Below, piece by piece: positions 1-10,114 of a stretch of DNA of 64,000 nucleotides. Each line of letters starts with the position of its first letter. The stretch's first letter is position 1. The stretch lies in NCBI GenBank assembly GCA_021396245.1, contig WNYE01000002.1, positions 496,001-560,000 on the forward strand, in the 5' to 3' direction. The notes under the pieces were generated by a model. The model was not told where the DNA came from, made no database searches, and saw only the letters and a list, made by a program, of their open reading frames with translations. Source of the stretch: Sporothrix humicola (taxonomy: Eukaryota > Ascomycota > Sordariomycetes > Ophiostomatales > Ophiostomataceae). Position numbers and translations under genes: made by a program.

Positions 1-513
1 GACGGCGCCCTCGATGCCCTTGCCGGTCTCGACGTCCTTGATCACGCCGTGGAAATAGGTGAGCTGGCCGTCCTTGGGCATGTCCTGGACGACGCTGCTG
101 CCGAGGTCGCGGAAGGGCGTCTCGGGCGACCAAAAGGGGCCCAGAATGGTGGAAGACGTGGGAGCCACACCCTTGTCCGACACAATCTTGTGGTTGATCT
201 CGTCGACCAGCGACTCGATGCCCAGAATGTCGCACACGCGCCACGCCTCGTTGCGGTTCTTCTTGTACGCCTGGCCAATCGAGTTGACGTAGTTGACGCC
301 AATGACCCACTCGTCCTGCGTCAGCTCGACCTCGCGGCAGAAGTCGTGCATGTGCTTGATCAGCGACGTCAGGATCACTCTGTCGCGTGGCTTCGTGTCG
401 GGGCTCATCAGGCCGATGACGTGTGCGGTGAAGTTGGGGTCGAACTTGGAAGCCATCGGCTCGGCGCCGTTGGCGGCACCGTTGCCGTTTGTCTCGCTGC
501 CAGTAGCTGCCAT
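1..513 (-). CDS. Intradiol ring-cleavage dioxygenase (hydroxyquinol/catechol 1,2-dioxygenase type), 5' part only
   Basis: The minus strand is open from an ATG at 513 to the window edge, 171 codons, without an intron. The visible part is the N-terminal helical domain and the beginning of the catalytic domain of fungal intradiol dioxygenases. It has the family phrase TSSTILGPFWSPETPFRD followed by a beta-strand segment, FHGVIKDVETGKGIEGAV. These enzymes use non-haem Fe(III) to split catechol or hydroxyquinol between the two hydroxyls, giving cis,cis-muconate or maleylacetate in the cytosol. The Tyr/Tyr/His/His iron ligands lie beyond the window, so substrate and integrity cannot be judged. The start is the first in-frame ATG and a Gly/Asn-rich tail precedes the domain. 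The family call is firm, the choice between catechol and hydroxyquinol is inference. Confidence 0.85.
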   Translation of the reverse strand, partial: MAATGSETNGNGAANGAEPMASKFDPNFTAHVIGLMSPDTKPRDRVILTSLIKHMHDFCREVELTQDEWVIGVNYVNSIGQAYKKNRNEAWRVCDILGIESLVDEINHKIVSDKGVAPTSSTILGPFWSPETPFRDLGSSVVQDMPKDGQLTYFHGVIKDVETGKGIEGAV

Positions 514-2489
514 TTTGTGTAATGTGTGTGGTTTGTGGTTGTGGCACAAAATTTATGTGTCGCGACAAGAGGTGGTGAAAGTGGTGGAAAAGTGGGGTAG
601 ATGTCGATGTTATGCGTTTGCGGAGGAAGAGTCGCGATGCAGATGTGTAGCAGAGATGAATGTGTTGGAATGACAAGAGTTAAGTTTCTTTGATCAACAG
701 GATGGATGCGAGGATATATCTACGAATTTCAGTCGAGACAGCGGATGGAGCAGCGGGACGGGGAAAATCTCTTGACTGAACAGGATCCCCTCCTCGTACG
801 TTATAACGACATTTCCCCCATTTCATCGGCAGTTTTACAAGGCAACGTCATGATGCGGATTAACCTTTGTTCTGAAATTTTGGGTTAAATAAATACCCGG
901 CAGTAGAGTGAAAAGAGTGGGAGAATATGCAGAAGCTAACAGCTTGCTCGAGTGTAATAGTGTGCACACCATTGGTCTAGTCTTTGGCCGTTTGCTGCGA
1001 AATGCCACAGAAATACCAGAGGATGTGCCAGAGGAGGAGCCGGAGCTCATTTGACTGGGGAAAGTGGGCCTCCTGGGCCGTCTTATCGCCCTTTCGACAG
1101 AGGGGGGTTGCATTAGGTTCGTTAGATTCATTGTCCAAACCGGCCATGTGAAGCTGCGGAATTAATATTGCCCGCATCGCCCGCTTTCCCCCGGACTGTC
1201 CGTTTCCCCGTAAAAGCCTGGGCCTGATGGGAAAGACCGCAGCCACTGTCACCAGAATTGGCTGAAGGGCCCTTGAAGAATTTAATTGACGCGACATTTG
1301 TAGGCGATTCAATATTCAATCACCCTCGTCCATCATGATTGTGATTATCGTCGCTATCATTGGTTTGTTTGTTCCTCACAACCAAAACTCCTCACATTGT
1401 CAACTGCAGTCAATATTGTGGGTTAGAACTGGCGCCTGTATTGTCTGGCCTCGCTTTGGGCATATTGCATTGAAATTAGTTGCCTTCCCACTAAAGAAGA
1501 ATTGAATGTAGAAGCCAAACGAACAAGAGGAATGTGATGTCTCAACGGCCGCTCAAAGAGGTCTTCATGCACCAGAATATGACAACATCACCATGCATTT
1601 ATGATTTTACATCAATATGGCAAGAAAAACAACATTCCTACCATGTGAAGCTCGTTCTTCTCCCGATACAACAAATGTGGCGATAATCCGCCTGTTGATC
1701 TTGTCTGTTTAGTGTCACGTGACCAGTCCAGACCAGCCTCTACCCAAGACGATTCCATCCTGCCACAGCATGATGCTTTCGAGTTCATATATTTTGAGTT
1801 TGGAACCTTTTTGACATTGCACTCATAAAGAGAAGTGCTCGAAAATGTGACACTAGTAGTTTTATGTTTTTGTCTAAAGGCCAAACGCAAATAACATTGT
1901 GTTACGGGTCGAGTGATTATTGAATTAAGAGTTCGCTTTCAATAAAAATTTCCATGAAGACTCTCGAAAAAAAAAAAAAAAAAAAGACAAGGAGCGATTG
2001 AAAATCCAGAAAAAAAAAAAAAAAATACCAAAATATGATTTCCCTAAACAAAAGAAATTATTCAGTTTATACTTCGTTCGAGTTTGCGCCTTCGCTTTAA
2101 AATATCGGTTTTGTTGTAAGGTAAAAGATGAGAACAGTGATGTTGATGTAACACGAAAGTGAGTGCAGACGATCATACAGCCTGACATTGGCCTTTTGTT
2201 TTCTTTAGTGGGTCGTCAATATATATAAATAGATAGATGTGAAGCTTATCTTGCACGTAGGATAGGGCATCCTGACGAACTATATGAGTCTTAATTACTG
2301 CCTTCTTTTCACTCTTCTTCACGTCTTCTTGTATATGTCAAATTTTATATGAACAATTTACATTTCGTCACCGTCGTTCAGATAGATATTATATACACAC
2401 CACTGTACGCCGGCCTCTCGCTCAAAAACAACTATATACCCAAACTCCTTCTCCTGCAAACAGCATGTCTTTCCCTGCCATGCCTGCCT
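514..2489. other. Intergenic region, promoter of the dioxygenase and 3' flank of the alcohol dehydrogenase
   Basis: About 2 kb without a convincing gene. Open frames here are short, overlap on both strands and match no family I know. The part next to 513 should hold the dioxygenase promoter. Two poly-A runs lie at about 1969-1985 and 2010-2025, and a TATATATAAATA-like AT stretch at 2219-2231. No repeats or RNA genes were recognised. Confidence 0.6.
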
Positions 2490-3665
2490 TTACTCATGAA
2501 CCAGCGCCACGCGTGCTTTGACTTTGCCGTCCAGAAGATCCTTGAGTACCGCCGGGAACTCTTTCAGAGTCTTCTCCTCGACCTGGGGCCGCAGCGCGCC
2601 CTGGGCGACCAACCCCAGGACCACCTCGAGGTCGGGCACCTGCCCGCCATAGCTGAATATGTAGGACAGGCGCTTGCGCGTGCCGGTCTTCATGTGGATG
2701 GTGTTCTCGGTGTCGAGGCTGCCGATGCACAGCAGCTTGCCGCCGCGCCGGACAATGGACTGGGCGTCGTCAAAGGTCTGGTGGGTGCCGACAAAGTCGC
2801 AGACCGTATCAACGGTGGCGGCGTGGCCGTTGTCGTCGATCCATTGGGCGGGGTTCACGCCGACCGGCACGATATCGGACGGCGGGATACCTAATGTCAT
2901 GGCCTCATCCAAGCGCTCCTGGCGGATGTCGGACACAAAAATGCGGCAGCCGATATTTTTCAAAATCTGCAGGGCATTGAAGCCCAGGCCGCCCAGGCCA
3001 AACAGAAACACCGTCTCATGGGGCTTGACCTCGCCGCGGCGGTGGATGGCGTGGTAGGCGGTGGTGACGGCGTCGGTGGCGACGGCGGCCTCGGCGGGCG
3101 TCACGCCCTCGGGCACCAAGGCCAGACTACGAATGTCTGTCGCCGCGTACGGCGCATAGAAGCCGTCCTGGCCGATACCCGAGTGGTGGCCGCGCTCGCA
3201 GATTTGGGATAGGTCGCGCGTGCACTCGGGGCAGTCGGGCTGGTTGCAGCCGGGCACCGCATGGAGTGCGACAATGTCGCCCTGAAGTGTGAGCATTCAA
3301 AATAAATTCAATAATGGTGGGTCACAGACCAGCGACCTACCAGCTTGAACTTTGTCTCCCCCACTTGTGACCCAAACTTGATGATTCGCCCGCAGCCTTC
3401 GTGGCCCAGTGTCCACTTGTCGGTGAACCAGCCGGCCTGCTTCTCGAGCGTCAGCAGCGAGTGGTCGCTGCGGCAGACGCCCGAGGCGAGCATTTTGACG
3501 AGGACATCGGTCGGGCCGGGCTCCGGCACGGGGACTTCTTCCCAGACCTGTGTTGTCAGCGGTGAACGGTACACAAATTCAATAGTCGTGGGCACAGTGT
3601 CTTACCGGCTCCGGATTTCCTCTGTGTTTGCGCCAGGCAAACATTGTCGCAGGAATTTCAGCCAT
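2490..3665 (-). CDS. NAD-type zinc alcohol dehydrogenase (medium-chain family), three exons
   Basis: Exons 3665-3606, 3547-3341 and 3281-2490 join in frame to 352 residues. Introns are 58 and 59 bases, GTAAGA...CACAG and GTAGGT...TTCAG. Catalytic zinc ligands are in GVCRSDH (Cys45) and LGHEGCG (His69, Glu70). Structural zinc cysteines are Cys101, 106, 109 and 117, with a C-x4-C-x2-C-x7-C spacing instead of the usual C-x2-C-x2-C-x7-C. The Rossmann motif GLGGLG is at 184-189, and Asp207 ends the next strand, which favours NAD over NADP. The enzyme should interconvert an alcohol and an aldehyde in the cytosol. The start ATG precedes MFAWRKHRGNPEP, typical of fungal members. Substrate is not predictable; the neighbouring CoA ligase and ring-cleavage gene make an aryl alcohol reasonable but unproven. 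Confidence 0.9.
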
Positions 3666-5971
3666 GGTGTGTGATGTGATGTTGTATTTGAATTTGGTAT
3701 CTCGTGTGCTTGATGAGCCGTTTGTTTGAACTTGTAATCTGTCAATTGCTATGCTGGAGGGTATCTGGTATCTTGGTAGATTGTCAAGATAAGATGACGT
3801 TAAGTCTGCATCGCATTCTCGATATGACAAGTCTTCAACGGCCGTTGTCGCACGTTGCACTTCTCTTTTTTGGATTTCTGTCGCTTCCCCTCGTTTTGCC
3901 TCCTCTTTCCTGTGACAAGTTTTCCCCAGATCCACTAACACCACAAATTGCCTATTTGGGCCACCCCCGGTTAAGCTTTTGCTCAGGATGCACAGAGTAC
4001 ACTCGTACAGTATGTAACGGAAGCATGCAGCTTTGCACGACAACATCGTCTCCTCTTCTCTTTTGTCATCTTCATCTTCTCCTCACTTGTGCCCCTCATT
4101 TGTATCACTTGGTGTCATCTTCCTTGTGACTGTCGGCGTTTGTCAGGGTCGTCTCGGAGTGTGGGTGGATCAAAGGGTTGACTTCTGCCTATGGTGACGG
4201 CTCTCACATTCTGTTGGGCTGTCGACTTTTGAACTTCCTTTCCACTCCTTTCCTAATTTTGCTCGGGCCGTGTTGTAGCGTGGGATGGGAGGAGTGGGCG
4301 CGGACGCGGCAGTCCCTGGAGGGACGTGAAGAGAAGAAAACACGAAGAAAAGGTGTGAGGGGATTTGGAGTATTTACAACACGCCGGCATAAGTGGATAC
4401 AGGTGTTGGGGTGAGCTCTGGAGGCACTGGCAATTGCGGGCAATCGCTGGTACTCAGTGGAAGTTGGTGGATTGGCCTTCCTCTCTCAGACTGCCGAGAG
4501 ACCCCGAGAGATGCCGGGCCAAGCATGCCCTGTAAACCGCGCTGGGGGGCGCTGTGGAACACTGAAAAACAGTGGAGAAGCCACTCAACGCCGAGCGCGA
4601 CGCTGCCGCTGTAATGCGTTGCAATGCGCAATGCGCAATGCGCCGGGGGTCCACTGTACCCCAATTCTTCCCCTAAGAGGCAACCGATTTCTCCAACTCG
4701 CTCTCTGTCAGTGAAGACCGAGGACGCTAACACCGTCTCGTGGCTGGCCGGTCACAGTGCAGAAATACGTCAGCCGGCATACGCCCGCCACTGTATTTGC
4801 CCTTTTCTGCCATAACACTTTGCCCTCGTTTCTGCTCGCCTTCTTGGTTCACCTTCTCGATCTTGGAGATCGCCGTCGGCTGTCCCTTTTGGGGTCGTTG
4901 GGTCTTTTCTTTTCCTCGTTTCTTTTTCGATTTCCCTCGCTTTTGCCCTGTTTCCCCAAATCCGGTTCTTTCGATCAGTGTCGTTCCTCTGTTCTTTTGT
5001 CTTTGCCTCTTTTTTCTGATCTTCTTCTCCAGGCTGGGCCTCCGCGTCTGTCTTACCGGTCCCCAGCTTTTTGTCCATTTGCTCCTTCCTTCTCCTGTCG
5101 CATGCCGCGTTATTGCCCTAGTGCCATTTCTTGCCCACTCGCAGTTTCCCAGTTGGAGTCGATCTCCAGTTTTTGCCTCTTGCCTTCTTGTCAAAAAGTC
5201 GGCTCCGCACCAAAACTAATTCCTACGAGAAGCCACTCACCGTATTGCCCTCTCTGCCTTTCTCTGCCTGTCTCTCGCTCTTCGCTCAAAGCGAGCTCAG
5301 CCGTCAGGATAACTCCGCACGAGATGTCCTCTGCACAGTGTAAGATCCTTCATCTGCCAGTTGCGCACCAGGCACCGTCTTTTTCCATTTCTCGTCGTTT
5401 CAACCTGTTCCTGAACACGCCCATCTTCCACGCCTTCCATTCCCAAAAGTACACTGTAGACCGTAAACCGCAAACCGCAAAATGCCCGTATGCCATGGAA
5501 CTAATGAGATCCCCAAAAGACTCCCCAAAAGACCGTGGCAAGTTGGCAAGCTGGAAGCTGGAAGCTCGAGCGAGCGCGAATCCGCGACAAGGAGCGTCAT
5601 AAGTCTGGGGACCGCCCCGGGGACCGCAGACCGCAGCCTGGGGACAGCATGTTGGGGAAACAAGACCCTTTTATGTCCATGTAGTTCCGTGCACATCTTT
5701 CGTACTTGTAAAGTGATATTCTTATTTTTCTTCATATCTCTCTTTCTTTTCTTTTCTCTTCCTGATTGCTCCTTCCTGTCTTTCATACCCATCACGTGTC
5801 TGCTCCTTCCTCTTAACTTGACTTGCTTTTCTCTCTCCTTCCTTGTTTACTCGACGATACCCATAGCCTACTTCGCGCCTGCCATTCCCGTCTACGGCAT
5901 CGTGACTTCCTGTCTTCACCATATCTCCCTCCCGCCCACCCCCTTTTCTTCTGTTTCTTTTCACCTTTACA
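3666..5971 (+). promoter_or_regulatory. Divergent intergenic region with long CT-rich leader of the CoA-ligase gene
   Basis: This 2.3-kb stretch separates the divergent dehydrogenase and CoA-ligase genes and must hold both promoters. From about 4800 to 5970 the plus strand is strongly pyrimidine-rich, a usual feature just upstream of fungal start codons, here unusually long. Short tandem repetitions occur at 4624-4645 (GCAATGC units) and 5470-5640 (AAACCGC, AAAGACTCCCC, GGGACCGC and GCTGGAA units). A long open frame (4757-5602) runs through the CT tracts but its Ser/Leu/Pro/Phe composition follows from the base bias, so I do not call it a gene. Confidence 0.55.
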
Positions 5972-7803
5972 ATGGTGTTTGAATCGCCGGCCTCGGTGGC
6001 CAAGCTGCCCATTGGTAAGTTGTTGTTTTCCCACACCACATCATGTCGACACCTCGCTAACAGACAGACCCCCCCGACTCGATCCCCATTGCCGAGTTTA
6101 TGCGCAACGAGGCCTACGGCCGCCACCCCATTGTCCAGAGCCGCAATCCGTACACCTGCGGTCTAACGGGCACCTCGTACTCGTGGCCCGAGTTCTTTGA
6201 GCGCTCGGAGCGCATTGCCCGTGCTCTCGGCGCGCACAAGACGCTGGGATGGCGGCCCAACGCCCAAACGCCTTGGGACAAGGTCGCCTGTATCTTCTCG
6301 CTCAACACCATTGACTACATTACCGTTGCCTACGCCGTCCATCGGTTTTCGGGCATCGTGACGCCCGCCAACGCCGCCTACTCGGCCCCCGAGCTGCAGC
6401 AGCAGCTGACCTCGGCCAACGTCAAGGTGCTGTTTACCTGTTTGCCTCTGCTCGAGGTGGCCCTGCCCGCCGCCAAGGCCGCCGGCATTCCCCAGGACCA
6501 GATTTTTCTGCTGCCTGTGCCCAACATGGACGACAGTTTTCCACCAAACAACACGCCTTTCCTGACCGTCGAGGACCTCGTGCGCCAGGGTGCCGCGGCG
6601 CCGCCTCTACCCCCCTTGCAGTGGTCCCAGGGCCAGGGTGCCCGCCAACCCGCCTTCCTCTGTTATTCCTCGGGCACGTCCGGCCTGCCCAAGGCTGTCA
6701 TGATCTCGCACCGCAACGTCATTTCGAATGCGCTGCAGCACTGCACCTACGAGAAGAACGCCCGCGCCAAGCGCGGCGTCACCACCCAGGTCGTCGGCGC
6801 GCCGCTGCCGTTCAGCCACATTTTCGGGCTCGTCGCCGTCTGCCACTCCAACACCTGGCGCGGCGACGGCGTCGTTGTTTTGCCCAAGTTTGAGTTTGAC
6901 ACGTTTCTAAAGTCGATCCAGCGCTTCAAGGCCAACCATCTGATCCTGGTGCCGCCCATTCTCGTGCAGATGCTGAACCGCTTGGATGTTTTGAAGAAAT
7001 ACGACCTGTCGTCCGTTCGCCACATCATGTCCGGCGCCGCGCCGCTTGCTGAAGAGGTCGTGCGCGGCCTCCAGGCGGCCTACCCGGCCTGGTCCATTGG
7101 CCAGGGCTGGGGCATGACCGAGACGTCGACCGTCGTCACCTGGCAGGGCCAGGACGATGTCTTCTTAAAGGGTAGTGGTTGCCTACTGCCCGGCGCCCGC
7201 CTCAAGCTGATGGCCCCCGCGCCCGAGGACGGCTCGGCCTCCGTCGGCCGCGAAATCACCGAGTACGACACCCCCGGCGAGATTTTCGTGCAGGCCCCGT
7301 CAGTGGTTTTGGGTTATTTGCACAATGAACGCGCCTCCGACGAGACGTTTGTGTGGCACGACGACGGCCGCTGGATCCGCACGGGCGACGAGGGCCTCAT
7401 GACCAAGGCGCCCTCCGGCAACGAGCATCTGGTGGTGGTCGACCGCATCAAGGAGCTCATCAAGGTCAAGGGCTTCCAGGTCGCGCCCGCCGAGCTCGAG
7501 GCGCACATCCTGGCGCACCCCGAGGTATCGGACGTCGCCGTCATCCAGGTGCCCGACGAGCGCGCCGGCGAGGTGCCCAAGGCGTTTGTCGTGCGCGCGC
7601 CGTCGCGGTCGCCCAAGGACGATGCCGCACTCAGTGCTCTAGTCGCCAAGCACGTCCAGGACACCATGGCGCACTACAAGTGGCTCAAGGGCGGTGTCGA
7701 CGTGATCGAGGCCATTCCCAAGAGCCCGAGCGGCAAGATTCTGCGGCGACTGCTGCGGGACCAGGAGAAGGAGAAGCGGAGGAAGGCGGGCAGCAAGCTC
7801 TAA
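5972..7803 (+). CDS. Peroxisomal acyl-/aryl-CoA ligase, 4-coumarate-CoA-ligase-like
   Basis: Two exons, 5972-6014 and 6068-7803, joined over a 53-base intron (GTAAGT...ACAGACAG), give 592 residues. The splice restores the family opening KLPIDPPDSIPIAEF. The P-loop-like motif SSGTSGLPKAVMISH lies near residue 215. GWGMTETSTVV is the A5 motif, RTGDEG the A7 aspartate, DRIKELIKVKGFQV the hinge, and PKSPSGKILRR the catalytic lysine near residue 568. The enzyme should form an acyl-adenylate and then the CoA thioester of a hydroxycinnamic, phenylacetic or medium-chain acid. The C-terminus GSKL is a canonical PTS1, so it should act in peroxisomes, as fungal aryl-CoA ligases do. Substrate cannot be read from the sequence. 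Confidence 0.92.
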
Positions 7804-8073
7804 GGCTCGACAGGGTGTTATTTGATCTTTCCCGTTATCTGTTCGCATATTGTACAATTTCGTTTCCTTCTTGAGTTCATAAAAGCATAATAAACAAGAC
7901 TTGAAATAGCACGCGTTTCTTCAATGACAAAATGTATTCGCTGATGTAGGATATAAATGCAGGAAAAAGACAAAAGGCAAAGCTAATTTTAACATGCAAG
8001 GAAATTAGGAATTAAGTACTGTTCGCTTCCCCCTTTTTTCAGAATTATTTACACTCCTTTTCTTTCGTCATCG

Positions 8074-10114
8074 TCATCTCGCCTGACCGCCGTCCAGCTC
8101 CGTATACGACTGCGGCACGGGACCCGAGTGATACGTCATGCCGTTGCCGCCCGGTGGTGGTGAATGTGCCGGAGAGTGGGCGGGTGCAGGCGAGTGAGAC
8201 GGCGACGGTGCCGGCCGGTTGTGTGTCGTCGGCGACTCGATCGGTGTCGAGTCTGCCTGGTAGATGGGCTGGCCCTGTGGTGGCGCGCCGTATGCCTGGC
8301 CGCTGTACACTTGGCCGCCGTACAGCTCCGCCTGCGCGCCCGTCTGCTGACCCTGCAGCTCCGAGTACTGCTGCTGTTGGGGGTGTGCGTACACCTGCTG
8401 ACCCGGCAGCTCGGCCTGGTGGGTGGGATAGTTGTAGCCGTATTGTTGAGCGGAGACCGGCGAGATGCTGTGCGGCGGCGGCGACTGCGGGCTCACGGTG
8501 CTGCCCGGCGTGTTGTTGTACTTGCTGACGCTCAGGGACGGGCTCGGAGGCGGCAACGGCGGCTTGACGCCGTACATGTTCGAATTGTCGGCCGACAGCA
8601 TGGCCGGGCCAGACCCAATGGGCGTGCCGGCCAGCTCGCCAGGGCCGTGACCGCCGTGGTTCGTCGAAATACTGTTGCCGTTGTTGCCGTGGCCCAGGTT
8701 GTCGAGCTGCTGGAACTCGTTGCTGCCGGGCGGGCGGTTGCTCTGGCTCTTGCGGGCGTGGCGGAACACAAAGTAGGCGGCCAGGGCCAGCAGACCCAGG
8801 CCGGCGACAACACCGACGACGGCGCCGGCAATGACGCCCGTGTTGGACTTGCTCTCGCCCGTGTTTGTGGAGCCGTCACTGCTACCAGAAGAGTCGCCGG
8901 AAGAACCGCCAGAGCCGCTGGTGGTGTCGCTGCCCGTTTGCTTCGTCTGTCCGCCGCGGGTCTGCGTGGCGCCGGCGCCGCCCGTTGCAGTAGCTCCACC
9001 ACCGCCGCCACCGCTGTTGCCGTCGCCGCCAAGACCGAACGGAAGAGTCTGGGCCACCGATGTCGTGATGCCGGACACGACGGCCTTGTTGTTGGCGGCG
9101 CTGCAGTACAGGTTGAAGATCGCCAAAGCCGACGAAACATCGGCGGTGTCGCCCTCGGAACAGTCCCACTTGATGTTGGACGTGATGTAGCTCGACACCA
9201 TGCTGGACATGCTCTCCTTGATGCACGCGCACGAGGCCAGCAGCTGCGGGCCCTCGGGGCACAGCTCGTACGTGTTGGTGAAGACGGCCGACGACAGCGC
9301 GTCCTTGGCGCACCTGGCCATGGAGCTGAACTGCGGCATGTCCGTGATGTAGTAGCTCATGTCGCCGGGCGGGTTGGACGCCGAAGGAAACGACGACGTG
9401 CCCGCGTTGAGGTTGCAGTACGCCGAGAAGAAGGCCTGCGCTGACGCAATGTCCGCGCGGTGCGACGAGCACGCCTGCCCGACCATGGTGTTGATCGTCT
9501 GGCTCAGCAGCAGCGAATTCTGGTTCTTGGCGCACGCGCACGTCGCCAGGTTGGCCGCGTCCGGCGGGCATAGCTCGTCCGTCATGCCCATGACGGCATA
9601 GCTGATCTGGCTGGCGGCGCAGGGCGCGAGATACGAAAGTTCGGGGATGTCGGTAATGTACTGGGAGACGGGGCTGGTAGGCGTCGGGAACGTCACGACG
9701 GCGTCCTGGTTGCAGTATGCGCTGAACACGAGCGACGCCGAGGTCTGGTCGGAGCTGGCCGTCGAGCCGCAGCTGTAGCTCACCGAGCTCGAGATCGACG
9801 CCGACAGCGCCGCAAAGTAGTTGTTCTTGGAGCAGACGCACGACTGCAGCTCCGTCACGGCCTCGGGGCAGCTTTCGTACGTCATGGACATGACATTGTA
9901 GCTGAGGGCGGATTGCGCACAGGGAGCCTGAGAAAGTGTTGTGTTAGCTGAGGTCCTCATAGGCGCATGCCGCCAGTTACGCCTTCGCCGTACTCACCAG
10001 CTCTGTGTAGATGGCCAGGTCCGTGACGTAGACGACGTCGGTGTCGGCCAGCACCGTTGCCAGCGAGCCCAAAAGGGACAGCCACGCGAGGCCGCGTGAA
10101 CTTGAGAGGCGCAT
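8074..10114 (-). CDS. Surface glycoprotein-like protein with three six-cysteine modules, one membrane span and a Pro/Gln-rich tail
   Basis: Exons 10114-9998 and 9927-8074 (70-base intron GTGAGT...CTCAG) give 656 residues. A signal peptide (LAWLSLLGSLATVLA) is followed by three tandem modules, each with Y(V/I)TD, then A-x-C and the pattern C-x16-C-x9-C-x1-C-x20-C-x17/18-C. The first module begins in exon 1, which supports the splice. A Ser/Thr/Gly linker leads to one transmembrane helix (GVIAGAVVGVVAGLGLLALA), a basic stop-transfer and a long Pro/Gln/Tyr/His-rich tail, presumably cytoplasmic. The layout is that of a type I cell-surface sensor or wall-associated protein. Six cysteines per module argue against the eight-cysteine CFEM domain, although the CxC core is similar. 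No biochemical function is assigned. Confidence 0.85.

Noticed and set aside
2349..3212. Plus-strand open frames over the alcohol dehydrogenase
   Set aside because: Antisense shadows of a gene with clear motifs and splice sites.
4757..5602. 281-codon plus-strand open frame
   Set aside because: Lies in the CT-rich leader; Ser/Leu/Pro/Phe content follows base bias, no domain, and overlaps other long frames.
8164..9444. 426-codon plus-strand open frame
   Set aside because: Antisense shadow of the six-cysteine protein gene.
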